A stretch of DNA of 64,000 nucleotides. Source: Pseudalkalibacillus sp. SCS-8. Its GTDB lineage: Bacteria > Bacillota > Bacilli > Bacillales > Fictibacillaceae. The first letter of the stretch is position 1. Each line of letters opens with the position of its first letter. A program made the translations under genes and the position numbers. This document shows, in pieces, positions 18,451 through 26,826 of the stretch. The notes under the pieces are model-generated. The model saw nothing but the letters and a program-made list of their open reading frames with translations. It was not told the DNA's origin and ran no database searches. The DNA is taken from assembly GCF_040126055.1 (NCBI RefSeq), contig NZ_CP143541.1, positions 1,984,001 to 2,048,000 of the forward strand, given 5' to 3'.

Positions 18451-18478
18451 GTTACTTTTTTATAGTAACTATTGTTAC
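18451..18478 (-). promoter_or_regulatory. Overlapping inverted repeats upstream of azoR
   Basis: GTTACT...AGTAAC (18451-18469) overlaps GTAAC-TATT-GTTAC (18465-18478), 30-55 bp upstream of the azoR start. Similar GTAAC/GTTAC dyads are used by DUF24 (HxlR) repressors. No such regulator gene is in the window. Confidence 0.55.
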
Positions 18479-18532
18479 GAATGTATATTATCATGATTTC
18501 ATTAGGATTGAAATTGATATGCTCATAGCAAA

Positions 18533-18552
18533 AGGCTGGATCTCCCAGCCCT
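18533..18552 (-). terminator. Terminator of the DUF3892 gene
   Basis: GGGCTGG/CCAGCC stem at the end of the DUF3892 gene with TTTTGC following on the - strand. Confidence 0.65.
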
Positions 18553-18779
18553 TAAAAAATCGGCAATCCATCCAAATTGTTGTCCTTTCGATTGTCAGGA
18601 TTGGACCTGATGTAGGTCTCCCCGTCCTTTTCACGAATAACACTGACCCCTTCAATTCTTTCTTCGTCAACTTCTTGAATGGCCTCAGGATAAGATAATT
18701 CTCTACCCGAGCTTGTTTTGAACATTTGTATATTTCCGTTCTCATCTTTCCTCACTGCAGCAAACCGTTCTTTATCCAT
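18552..18779 (-). CDS. DUF3892 domain protein
   Basis: 75 residues from ATG 18779, chosen because GGAGGGTG lies directly upstream (the frame extends to 18830 without SD). The sequence DKERFAAVRKDENGNIQMF, then KTSSGRELSYPEAIQEV and GETYIRSNPD, is the DUF3892 pattern seen in small Bacillus proteins of unknown function. Cytoplasmic and hydrophilic. An overlapping frame (18491-18745) is spurious. Confidence 0.8.
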   Translation of the reverse strand: MDKERFAAVRKDENGNIQMFKTSSGRELSYPEAIQEVDEERIEGVSVIREKDGETYIRSNPDNRKDNNLDGLPIF

Positions 18780-18827
18780 AGAATCACCCTCCATGACCTT
18801 AGTTTTATCGAGATTCCAGTTAATATT

Positions 18828-18864
18828 CAAAAAAAAAAGAAGGGACCTAATTGAAGGTCCCTCG
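18828..18864 (-). terminator. Terminator after the VOC gene
   Basis: Stem AGGGACCT/AGGTCCCT followed on the - strand by TTCTTTTTTTTTT. Confidence 0.92.
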
Positions 18865-18873
18865 ATTGGCGTA

Positions 18874-19254
18874 TTATTCCTGGTTTGAAATCAATGCAAG
18901 AACAGCACCTTCCGGATCTTGAATCACACAGAAGCGGTTCGGACCCATTGTCCTTGGTCCGTCCAGCACCCTTCCGCCTAGTTCCTCGCACTTTGTTACA
19001 CTCTGATCGATATTTTCCACATTTACGTACATCAACCACTGTGGTGGCAGATTCGCATTTGATCCTCTTGCATGGCAAATACCTGCAATCGTCTCTTCAC
19101 TGTCTTTAGAAGGCTTTATTTCGAAATCATCATAATCACCCATAGGATGATTTTTTGACGTCCAACCGACAACCTCCGAATAAAAATCCTTGATTTTCTC
19201 AGCATCTTTTACGGTCAAATCCTGCCAAACAATCTTTCCAAATTCAGCGTCCAT
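18874..19254 (-). CDS. VOC family protein (glyoxalase/bleomycin-resistance fold)
   Basis: 126-residue vicinal-oxygen-chelate protein. Two beta-alpha-beta-beta-beta modules are visible: WQDLTVKDAEKIKDFYSEVV in the first and MYVNVENIDQSVTKCEELGG in the second, ending in FCVIQDPEGAVLALI. Substrate and metal dependence cannot be told from sequence. Closest in appearance to the many YraH/CatE-like VOC proteins annotated only by fold. Preceded by an SD (GGAGG) and followed by a very strong terminator. Confidence 0.88.
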   Translation of the reverse strand: MDAEFGKIVWQDLTVKDAEKIKDFYSEVVGWTSKNHPMGDYDDFEIKPSKDSEETIAGICHARGSNANLPPQWLMYVNVENIDQSVTKCEELGGRVLDGPRTMGPNRFCVIQDPEGAVLALISNQE

Positions 19255-19304
19255 AGGGACCTCCTACCATTTTATAATGAGCTTATAATCATTACACAAA
19301 TTTT

Positions 19305-19403
19305 CTATCGTTTCCTTCTGTTTTTAATCCCCGAGGAGACAGCGATAAGAAAAATCAGAAAGAAGAATACACCTACTCCGGTCAATATCGAAAATAAGTC
19401 CAT
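19305..19403 (-). CDS. Single-span membrane peptide, 32 aa
   Basis: 32 codons from ATG 19403 to TAG 19305, with a near-ideal AAGGAGGGAGCCAT leader. The product is one hydrophobic helix (LTGVGVFFFLIFLIAVSSG) flanked by an MDLFSI start and a basic KNRRKR tail, so it should sit in the membrane with the C-terminus inside. No family recognised. The strong SD and good topology argue for a real gene; short length limits certainty. Confidence 0.6.
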   Translation of the reverse strand: MDLFSILTGVGVFFFLIFLIAVSSGIKNRRKR

Positions 19404-19453
19404 ATGGCTCCCTCCTTATTTACGGTTTATCTATATTCTACCAGTTTTGAACA

Positions 19454-19491
19454 TAAAGAAGGCTACCAAATTAGTTGGCAGCCTTTCTTTG
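19454..19491 (-). terminator. Terminator after parC
   Basis: On the - strand AAAGGCTGCCAA pairs with TTTGGTAGCCTT, followed by CTTTATG. Confidence 0.75.
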
Positions 19492-19494
19492 AGG

Positions 19495-21948
19495 TTAACT
19501 TTCTTCTTCTTTTTCCATTTTCCACACTTCTGTGACGGGCCCTTCAGTCGTTACATCAATCATAAATGAACCATTGTTGTATCGGTCTGCAGGTCGTAAT
19601 AGAGCAGGATCGACTGTTTCTTCTTTTCCTTTATCCGATTTCATCGTTACAAGATCATTATCATCGACAGGCAGGACTTTAACGACTCGATGCGGATTAT
19701 TCTTCAATTCTCTAAGCATCACGACCCCTCGTTTTGCCCGTGTTGTCTTTTCAAATTCATTTTTCAAGCGCATTTTCTTCACGGCGCCACGATTCGTGAC
19801 CAATATCATATGGGCTTCTGTATGCTTTTCTTTGACAAAGCCACTGACAACATAGTCTCCATCTTTCAAGTTGATGGCTTTTACCCCTGCAGCTCGCTGG
19901 CCGACAATGCTGATTTCCTCTTCATCATACCAGAGACCATAGCCATTCCTTGTGGTAAGGAAAACTTCTTTCTTACCGTCTGTAATATATACATCAACAA
20001 GTTCATCTTCAGCTTTCAACTTAAGGGCGACGAGCGGTTTAGAATACCGTTGTGCTTTATAGTTCGAAAGCTCCGTTCGCTTTACCATTCCATTCTTGGT
20101 GAAGAATAACAAATATTCGTCTGATTTGAATTCCTCGATGATCATCGCATCCACAATGAATTCATCCCTGTCGATGGAAACGATGTTCGTCACATGCTGA
20201 CCAGCATCCTTCCATCTGATATCAGGAAGCTCATGGACAGGGATGTACAAATAATTCCCTTTATTCGTGAAAATCAATAACGTATTGGTTGTGTTTGCAT
20301 GGAATGCCTCTAAAACCCTGTCTGTCTCCTTCATCCCAGGTGGCTCTCCATTTGAAGCGGAATACGAACGAGGACTTGTCCGCTTCACATAACCCTCTTT
20401 TGTTACGGATACGACGACATCCTCAGAAGGAATCATGACTTCAAGGTTGATCTTGATTTCGGATATCTCTGCTTCAATCACAGAACGCCGTTCGTCAGCA
20501 TATTTCTTCTTTACTCTTGCTAGTTCCTTTTTGATGACTGTAAGGAGTTTTCGCTCACTGTTCAAGATCGCAAGGAGCTCTTGAATTCGTTTCTGAAGTT
20601 CTTCCGCTTCCTCTTCCAACGTCTTGATATCCGTATTCGTCAGACGATAAAGCTGCAAGGTGACGATTGCTTCAGCTTGAGGTTCTGTGAACTCAAACTG
20701 ACTGATAAGGTTGTTTTTCGCATCTTTCTTGTCTTTTGATGCACGGATCGTTGCAATAACTTCGTCCAAGATCGATATCGCCTTAATCAAGCCTTCAACA
20801 ACGTGCTGCCGATCCTGTGCTTTCTTCAGCTCATAGTTCGAGCGGTTCGTGACAACCTCTCTTTGATGCTGGATATATGCATCCATCAGTTGTTTCAAGC
20901 CCATCAATTGCGGCGTGCGATTATGGATTGCAACCATATTAAAGTTATAGGAAATCTGTAAGTCTGTATTTTTGAACAAGAAATTAAGAACACCTTGTGC
21001 ATCTGCGTCCTTTTTCAACTCAACGACAATTCGGAGACCGGTACGGTCCGTTTCGTCACGAACTTCTGAGATACCATCGACTTTTTTATCAATGCGAAGC
21101 TCGTCCATCCGCTTTACGAGATTCGCTTTGTTCACTTCATATGGAATTTCAGTAATGACAATCTGTTGGCGTCCACCACGAAGCTCTTGTATCTCTGTTT
21201 TCGCCCGGACGACAATCTTACCTTTCCCGGTCTTATAAGCCTGCTTGATCCCATCTAGTCCTTGAATGATACCACCTGTCGGGAAGTCCGGTCCTTTGAT
21301 GACCGTCATCAGCTCCTCGATGGAGCATTCAGGGTTATCAATTTGCATCGTAACCGCATCAATGACTTCACCCAAATGATGAGGTGGTATTTCCGTCGCA
21401 TAACCAGAAGAGATGCCCGTCGAACCATTTACCAACAAGCTAGGAAACAAAGCGGGCAGGACAACAGGCTCTTCCTGGGTATCATCAAAGTTCGGTGTGA
21501 AATCAACCGTATTTTTCTCGATATCCTTTAGCAATTCAGAAGCAATCGGAGAAAGTCTCGCTTCAGTATAACGCATTGCTGCTGGAGGATCTCCATCAAT
21601 GCTTCCGTTGTTTCCGTGCATTTCAACGAGGACATTCCGCACTTTCCATTCTTGACTTAGACGGACCATTGCATCATAAACCGAGGTATCACCATGTGGG
21701 TGATAGTTACCAATAACATTACCAACCGTCTTTGCTGATTTACGGTATGGTTTATCAGCTACATTTCCATCCTGATACATCGCATAAAGAATACGTCGCT
21801 GTACAGGCTTCAATCCATCACGCGCATCTGGAAGGGCACGTTCTTGAATGATGTATTTACTGTATCGACCAAATCGGTCGCCAATGATATCTTCTAAAGG
21901 TAAATCTAGATATTTTTCTGCGTTCGCCAAAACTTTACTCCCCCTCAA
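19495..21948 (-). CDS. parC: DNA topoisomerase IV subunit A
   Basis: Breakage-reunion subunit of topoisomerase IV, which decatenates daughter chromosomes. 817 residues, full length. Active-site Arg126-Tyr127 in AAMRYTEARLS; the winged helix begins at ARDGLKPVQRRILY. The C-terminal half has beta-pinwheel repeats (such as KRGVVMLRELKN). At the quinolone-determining loop the sequence is GDTSVYDAM: Thr88 and Asp92 occupy the positions usually held by Ser and Glu. Overlaps the end of parE by 14 bp and is cotranscribed with it. The ParC assignment over GyrA rests on pairing with ParE and the overall resemblance to B. subtilis ParC. Confidence 0.95.
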   Translation of the reverse strand: MRGSKVLANAEKYLDLPLEDIIGDRFGRYSKYIIQERALPDARDGLKPVQRRILYAMYQDGNVADKPYRKSAKTVGNVIGNYHPHGDTSVYDAMVRLSQEWKVRNVLVEMHGNNGSIDGDPPAAMRYTEARLSPIASELLKDIEKNTVDFTPNFDDTQEEPVVLPALFPSLLVNGSTGISSGYATEIPPHHLGEVIDAVTMQIDNPECSIEELMTVIKGPDFPTGGIIQGLDGIKQAYKTGKGKIVVRAKTEIQELRGGRQQIVITEIPYEVNKANLVKRMDELRIDKKVDGISEVRDETDRTGLRIVVELKKDADAQGVLNFLFKNTDLQISYNFNMVAIHNRTPQLMGLKQLMDAYIQHQREVVTNRSNYELKKAQDRQHVVEGLIKAISILDEVIATIRASKDKKDAKNNLISQFEFTEPQAEAIVTLQLYRLTNTDIKTLEEEAEELQKRIQELLAILNSERKLLTVIKKELARVKKKYADERRSVIEAEISEIKINLEVMIPSEDVVVSVTKEGYVKRTSPRSYSASNGEPPGMKETDRVLEAFHANTTNTLLIFTNKGNYLYIPVHELPDIRWKDAGQHVTNIVSIDRDEFIVDAMIIEEFKSDEYLLFFTKNGMVKRTELSNYKAQRYSKPLVALKLKAEDELVDVYITDGKKEVFLTTRNGYGLWYDEEEISIVGQRAAGVKAINLKDGDYVVSGFVKEKHTEAHMILVTNRGAVKKMRLKNEFEKTTRAKRGVVMLRELKNNPHRVVKVLPVDDNDLVTMKSDKGKEETVDPALLRPADRYNNGSFMIDVTTEGPVTEVWKMEKEEES

Positions 21949-23908
21949 CTACAGCCAAGTTCTCGTTTTCTAAGATGTTCGTTTCTTCATCCAGTCCGAA
22001 AGCGACATTCGATTCAATCCATTTACGTCGAGGTTCAACTTTGTCACCCATCAGTACCGATACTCGACGTTCTGCTCTTGCAATGTCTTCGATCTTAACA
22101 CGAATGAGTGTACGAGTTTCCGGGTTCATTGTGGTTTCCCATAACTGATCGGCATTCATCTCACCAAGACCTTTGTAACGTTGAATCGTATATCCTTTAC
22201 CGACTTTTTTGATGGCTTTTTTGAGGCCGTCTTCATCCCATGCATATTCAACGATTTCTTTCTTGCCTTTTCCTTTGCTGATCTTATAAAGCGGAGGAAG
22301 GGCGATGTACACTTTACCCGCTTCAATCATCGGTTTCATGTAACGATAGAAGAAGGTAAGCAACAATACTTGGATATGCGAGCCGTCTGTATCGGCATCT
22401 GTCATGATGACGACTTTATCATAATTGGAGTCTTTAATCGTGAAATCCGCGCCCACACCTGCTCCTATGGCATGTATGATCGTGTTGATTTCCTCATTCT
22501 TGAAAATGTCTGCAAGTTTGGCTTTTTCAGTATTGATTACCTTTCCTCGAAGGGGAAGGATCGCTTGGAATCGTCGATCACGCCCCTGTTTAGCGGAGCC
22601 ACCTGCCGAATCACCCTCAACGAGATATAGTTCGTTCTTATTCGCATTCCTCGAAGAAGCCGGGGTCAGCTTTCCGCTCAACATCGATTCCTTTCGGTTC
22701 TTTTTCTTTCCGTTTCGTGCATCCTCACGCGCTTTCCTCGCAGCTTCCCGTGCTTGTGATGCTTTTACCGCTTTACGGACGAGCATTTCACTCACTTTCG
22801 GATTTTCTTCCAGGAAGTAGTTAAGCTGCTCCGATACCACTGCATCGACAGAAGATCGGGCATCACTCGTACCCAGCTTGCTCTTCGTTTGTCCTTCGAA
22901 TTGGAGTTTCTCTTCTGGTATCCTTACCGAAACAATCGCCGTAAGACCTTCTCGAATGTCGGATCCATCCAGATTTTTATCTTTTTCTTTCAAGAGTCCT
23001 GTCTTACGTGCATATTCATTGAATACACGTGTCATTGCCGTTTTGGAACCTGATTCATGGGTGCCTCCATCCCTTGTTCGGACGTTATTGACAAAGGACA
23101 GCATATTCTCTGAATAGCCATCGTTGAATTGGAAGGCAAATTCAACTTCAATTGCATTTTGATAACCCTGGAAAGACACGACAGGGTGTAACGTATCCTT
23201 TTCCTCATTCAAGTAATGGACGAACGCTTCAACCCCTGTTTCATATTGGAATATGGTCTTCTCGTTATCATTATCGCGTAGATCCTCAAGCTCGATTTTC
23301 ATGCCTTTAAGCAGGAAAGCTGCTTCACGAAGACGTTCACTCAATGTTTCAAAGTTGAATGTCGTCGTCGAAAAAATCGTCGGATCTGGCTTGAAATGGA
23401 CAATTGTGCCCGTCTTTTTTGTCGTACCCACTTTTTCTAAAGTAGAAGCGGGCTTCCCACCATTTACGAAACGCTGGTTATATATGATTCCATCTCGATG
23501 GATGGTTACTTCCAACCATTCAGAAAGGGCATTCACGACGGATGAACCGACGCCGTGAAGTCCTCCACTCGTCTTATAGCCACCTTGTCCGAATTTCCCA
23601 CCGGCGTGCAAGACGGTGAAGATAACCTCAGGTGTTGGTTTCCCTGTCTTATGGATACCGGTTGGCATACCTCGCCCTTCATCCACCACACTGATGCTGT
23701 TATCTTTATGTATTTTGACAGTGATGGCATTTCCATAACCCGCTAATGCTTCATCCACTGCATTGTCTACAATTTCATATACGAGATGATGTAATCCTCG
23801 ACTATCTGTACTACCGATATACATACCAGGTCGTTTGCGGACAGCCTCTAGACCCTCCAACACCTGAATGGCATCATCATTATATGATAGCTGTTCTTTT
23901 GTAGCCAA
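21935..23908 (-). CDS. parE: DNA topoisomerase IV subunit B
   Basis: ATPase subunit of topoisomerase IV, 657 residues. GHKL ATPase with EIVDNAVDEALAGYGN (about 45), DEGRGMPTG (about 75) and GGLHGVGSSVVNALS (about 115); TOPRIM domain with LVEGDSAGGSAKQGRDR (about 430) and the DADTDGSHI acidic triad (about 510). The end IQRYKGLGEMNADQLWETTM is typical. Promoter and LexA-type box lie about 50-80 bp upstream. In B. subtilis the same parE-parC pair lies beside a CoA-binding protein gene (yneT), as here. Confidence 0.96.
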   Translation of the reverse strand: MATKEQLSYNDDAIQVLEGLEAVRKRPGMYIGSTDSRGLHHLVYEIVDNAVDEALAGYGNAITVKIHKDNSISVVDEGRGMPTGIHKTGKPTPEVIFTVLHAGGKFGQGGYKTSGGLHGVGSSVVNALSEWLEVTIHRDGIIYNQRFVNGGKPASTLEKVGTTKKTGTIVHFKPDPTIFSTTTFNFETLSERLREAAFLLKGMKIELEDLRDNDNEKTIFQYETGVEAFVHYLNEEKDTLHPVVSFQGYQNAIEVEFAFQFNDGYSENMLSFVNNVRTRDGGTHESGSKTAMTRVFNEYARKTGLLKEKDKNLDGSDIREGLTAIVSVRIPEEKLQFEGQTKSKLGTSDARSSVDAVVSEQLNYFLEENPKVSEMLVRKAVKASQAREAARKAREDARNGKKKNRKESMLSGKLTPASSRNANKNELYLVEGDSAGGSAKQGRDRRFQAILPLRGKVINTEKAKLADIFKNEEINTIIHAIGAGVGADFTIKDSNYDKVVIMTDADTDGSHIQVLLLTFFYRYMKPMIEAGKVYIALPPLYKISKGKGKKEIVEYAWDEDGLKKAIKKVGKGYTIQRYKGLGEMNADQLWETTMNPETRTLIRVKIEDIARAERRVSVLMGDKVEPRRKWIESNVAFGLDEETNILENENLAVVEGE

Positions 23909-23956
23909 AACCCTCGTGCCCCTTTCAAAAACTCAGACAATCCATTTTTTAATTGT

Positions 23957-23985
23957 ATATTATCAGAACATTTGTTCACATACAA
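23957..23985 (-). promoter_or_regulatory. parEC promoter with LexA-type box in the spacer
   Basis: On the - strand TTGTAT (23985-23980), a 17-nt spacer, and TAATAT (23962-23957). The spacer holds GAAC-AAAT-GTTC (23966-23977), a symmetrical LexA/DinR-type half-site pair. Repressor bound here would block RNA polymerase. parEC is reported as part of the LexA regulon in B. subtilis. Confidence 0.6.
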
Positions 23986-24137
23986 TGTTTACTTGTTACA
24001 ATGTTCATGATTCGTGTGCATTATACTCTCTCTTTTGAACAACTCACAATGAATCATTATATCATACGCACATGTTCCACTTTCTTCATTTTATCATTCG
24101 TTTTGCCCGAATGGATTGCTTTTCATTCATAAAGACG

Positions 24138-24167
24138 AAAGAACCACCCTTTTCCAGGTGGTTCTTG
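24138..24167 (-). terminator. Terminator after the CoA-binding protein gene
   Basis: 10-bp stem AAGAACCACC/GGTGGTTCTT, followed by TCGTCTTT on the - strand. Confidence 0.75.
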
Positions 24168-24169
24168 CA

Positions 24170-24580
24170 TCACATAGAAGCATGTTCAACTTTGATGCAA
24201 CGATCCATAATGACTGTGGTATCCGTGCTAGACAGAATTTCTGCTGCTTGTTCATTCTGAATCCCTAATTGTGCCCAAAAAACATCTGGATTCACTTCTT
24301 TTGCTTCCTCAGCAACCTTAGGCAGTTCTTCACTTCGTCGGAACACATTTACAATATCGATCGGTCCTTCAACATCCTTAAGAGATGGATAGGCTTTCAT
24401 TCCCATCGACTCTTCAATCGTCGGATTCACTGGGATGATCTCATAGCCATTATCCTTCATATACTTGGACACTTGATAGGAGGTCCGATTTGGTTTATCA
24501 GATAAACCTACCACAGCAATCCGTTTCTTTGTTTTCAAGATATGACGAATTGTTTCTTGTTCTGGATTTTCAAAAGCCAT
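24170..24580 (-). CDS. CoA-binding domain protein (YneT-like)
   Basis: 136 residues from ATG 24580 (SD GGGGAG), a single CoA_binding_2 Rossmann domain. It has IAVVGLSDKPNRTSYQVSKYM (about 21) as the nucleotide-binding glycine turn, GYEIIPVNPTIEESMG, and VFWAQLGIQNEQAAEIL near the end. Predicted to bind CoA or a related nucleotide; no catalytic partner is known. B. subtilis YneT is next to parEC too, so placement is conserved. Separate transcription unit with its own terminator. Confidence 0.85.
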   Translation of the reverse strand: MAFENPEQETIRHILKTKKRIAVVGLSDKPNRTSYQVSKYMKDNGYEIIPVNPTIEESMGMKAYPSLKDVEGPIDIVNVFRRSEELPKVAEEAKEVNPDVFWAQLGIQNEQAAEILSSTDTTVIMDRCIKVEHASM

Positions 24581-24749
24581 AATCAACACTCCCCTAAATG
24601 GTTATTGTTATCCATACCTTTTCACGAAACCGATGATTTAAAACATTTCAATGTCACGAAGAAAGAAGTAGTCTCATTTTTCTCCTAGCTACATATATTG
24701 TAATTAAGAAAATATGTTGCACAAAGGCAAAAAGGAGAGAAGCTTACTT

Positions 24750-24875
24750 ATGTCTAATCATATTAAGAAAAAACTTTCATACTATACTTGTTTGTTGAAT
24801 TGGCTATCCATCATTGATGAAAAGGAAAAAGATGAAATACTAAAGAAGATCCAGAAGAGAAATCCCCACTTGTAA
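24750..24875 (+). CDS. Hypothetical small protein, 41 aa
   Basis: 41 codons from ATG 24750 to TAA 24875. SD AAAGGAGAG is upstream at about 24730 with a long 10-11 nt spacing. The product is mostly helical and charged (MSNHIKKKLSYYTCLLNWL, then IIDEKEKDEILKKIQKRNP). The stop codon lies in the loop of the terminator that begins within its last codons. Not recognised; possible Spo0E-like or other two-helix regulatory peptide by size, but the Spo0E signature SxxxD is not seen. Confidence 0.55.
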   Translation: MSNHIKKKLSYYTCLLNWLSIIDEKEKDEILKKIQKRNPHL

Positions 24876-24901
24876 CCAAATAAAAGGTGGGGATTTTTCT
24901 T
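24860..24901. terminator. Bidirectional terminator
   Basis: 10-bp stem AAATCCCCAC/GTGGGGATTT with TTCTTT on the + strand. It serves the 41-aa gene and, in reverse, the convergent ypwA. Confidence 0.82.
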
Positions 24902-24908
24902 TATGATT

Positions 24909-26441
24909 TTATTTGATCTTATAGACATCCCGATACTTATCTGATAGGTAGCGGATAAGATGCTCAGCGTTCAATCCTTCTCCTGTCACATCTTTGATAA
25001 TTTCAATCGGCTTTTTCATCTTTCCGTGTTGGTGGACATTTTCAGTCAACCATTGCTTGATCGGAAGCAGGTTACCGTCCTTCAATTTCTGATCAAAATC
25101 CGGTAAATCCTTCAGCATCGCATTCTTTAATTGAGCAGCATAGATATATCCGAGAGCGTAAGAAGGGAAATATCCGAAATCGCCACCTGACCAATGGATA
25201 TCCTGGAGCACACCTTCAGCATCATTTTTTGGTCGTATGCCAAGGTACTCATTCATTTTTTCATTCCATACTTCAGGAAGATCCTTCACTTGAATCTGAT
25301 TGCTGAACAATCCCTTTTCAATCTCGTAACGGATGATGATGTGTAGCGGATATGTCATTTCATCTGCTTCAATCCGGATCAAGGATGGTCCAGCGACATT
25401 GATTGCACGATAAAAATCATCGATTGAAACGTTGTCGAACTGTCCATTTGCATAAGATTTGAATGCATCATAATTGTTTTCCCAGAAAGCGTAATTACGT
25501 CCGACGAAATTCTCCCAGAATAGCGATTGTGACTCATGTATGCCCATGGAGGTTCCCGTACATAGTAGCGTCCCGATTAAATCATCACTTATATTTTGTT
25601 CATATAAAGCGTGACCGCCTTCATGGATGGTTCCGAATACAGCTGTCCTGAAATCCGACTCATCATATTTTGTTGTAACACGGACATCGCCAGGGTTCAG
25701 ACCGATTGCAAATGGATGGCTTGTTTCGTCCAGTCGCCCGGCCTTGAAGTCATAACCCATCTGATCGAGCACATGCATACTGAATGCTTGTTGTTTACTT
25801 GCTGGGAATGATTCAAACAAAAAGGAAGTTTCAGGTTGATGCTTTGATTCTACAACTTCCTTTACGAGTGGAACGATGGCTTCACGAAGCTGATTGAATA
25901 CTCGATCGATCGTATCAACAGTCACCCCAGGTTCATAAAGATCGAGAAGAGTATTATAAGGATGGCCTTCATACCCCCAATAGTTCACGAATTTCTTTTT
26001 ATAATCGACCAGCTTTTCAAGGTATGGTTGAAGCATCGAGAAGTCAGAATTGGCCTTCGCTTCCTCCCATACGTTCTCAGCTTTGGATTGTGTAATGATA
26101 TACTCTTTGTATTCTTCCTCAGGAATTTTCCTGTTACGCTCATATTCTTCATTTGCTTCTTCAACGGCACGTTTGGTGATCACATTTAAATTCGTGTGGA
26201 CGGATTCCTCACGAAGATGATCCAAACAATCTTTCATCTCTTCTGATGTAGAAAGCTTGAATACTTCTGAAGATAGCATCCCGATGACTTCTGAACGTTG
26301 TTCGACACCTTTCTTCGGTGCTCCAGTTCGCAAATCCCAGATCATTAATCCGATTGCTTCATTGTAACTTGTAATCCGCTGTGTCAGGTCCTGAAATTTC
26401 TGTTCCATCTTATTTGCTGTCGTATTCGTCAATTCATCCAA
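24909..26441 (-). CDS. ypwA: Metal-dependent carboxypeptidase, peptidase family M32
   Basis: 510-residue zinc carboxypeptidase of family M32, as B. subtilis YpwA (about 501). The zinc motif HEGGH is at 273-277 (GTIHEGGHALYEQN), with the following GIHESQSLFWENFVGR supplying the third ligand Glu. Substrate-site signatures such as TYPLHIIIRYEIE and GDFGYFPSYALGYIYAAQL are present. Removes C-terminal residues from peptides in the cytoplasm. Monocistronic. SD GGGG is weak before the ATG at 26441. Confidence 0.95.
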   Translation of the reverse strand: MDELTNTTANKMEQKFQDLTQRITSYNEAIGLMIWDLRTGAPKKGVEQRSEVIGMLSSEVFKLSTSEEMKDCLDHLREESVHTNLNVITKRAVEEANEEYERNRKIPEEEYKEYIITQSKAENVWEEAKANSDFSMLQPYLEKLVDYKKKFVNYWGYEGHPYNTLLDLYEPGVTVDTIDRVFNQLREAIVPLVKEVVESKHQPETSFLFESFPASKQQAFSMHVLDQMGYDFKAGRLDETSHPFAIGLNPGDVRVTTKYDESDFRTAVFGTIHEGGHALYEQNISDDLIGTLLCTGTSMGIHESQSLFWENFVGRNYAFWENNYDAFKSYANGQFDNVSIDDFYRAINVAGPSLIRIEADEMTYPLHIIIRYEIEKGLFSNQIQVKDLPEVWNEKMNEYLGIRPKNDAEGVLQDIHWSGGDFGYFPSYALGYIYAAQLKNAMLKDLPDFDQKLKDGNLLPIKQWLTENVHQHGKMKKPIEIIKDVTGEGLNAEHLIRYLSDKYRDVYKIK

Positions 26442-26520
26442 CCCCTTTTATCTTCTATCAAAATAAAATTGACCCATCCTACTAATTAGACGAAATCTTG
26501 ATTTATCCTCTTTTTTTATG

Positions 26521-26537
26521 TACGGTACGTGAAATTT
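26521..26537. repeat. Dispersed intergenic 17-mer, copy 1
   Basis: TACGGTACGTGAAATTT, preceded by a T-run, in the gap between ypwA and the 63-aa gene. Identical to 43700-43716 and one base different from 46567-46583. Confidence 0.7.
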
Positions 26538-26539
26538 AA

Positions 26540-26583
26540 AGAAAAAAGGTGCCTGTATTCTCTTTTAGGAGACTCAGACACCA
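26540..26583 (-). terminator. Terminator after the 63-aa gene
   Basis: On the - strand GGTGTCTG pairs with CAGGCACC, followed by TTTTTTCTTT. Confidence 0.85.
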
Positions 26584-26587
26584 ACGT

Positions 26588-26779
26588 TTATTGAAGATGA
26601 TGTAATTTCGAATATCGGCTCATGTCGGGATGATGCCCTGCCTCAAATGCGATCGCCTCGTTCAATTGATGCTGGATGCTTTCGCAAGAGGTGGAATAGC
26701 ACTGGTGTTTGGCATCGATCTGTTGTAGTGCTTGCATCGCTTTCGTCACACGTTCGATATCTGAATAACGTTCATACAT
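26588..26779 (-). CDS. Hypothetical small helical protein, 63 aa
   Basis: 63 residues, helical and charged (MYERYSDIERVTKAMQALQQ at the start; HQLNEAIAFEAGHHPD further on) with two Cys in KHQCYSTSCES. SD AAAGGGTGG lies upstream and a good terminator follows. Not recognised as a named family, although small proteins of this type occur between ypwA and ypsC relatives. Cytoplasmic. Confidence 0.6.
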   Translation of the reverse strand: MYERYSDIERVTKAMQALQQIDAKHQCYSTSCESIQHQLNEAIAFEAGHHPDMSRYSKLHHLQ

Positions 26780-26826
26780 CGATTTACCACCCTTTCTCTC
26801 TCTAGTATGGGTGGTTTCGTTACGTG

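Noticed and set aside
18491..18745. 84-aa frame overlapping the DUF3892 gene on the same strand
   Set aside because: The other frame matches DUF3892 and has the SD; this one is an out-of-frame shadow.
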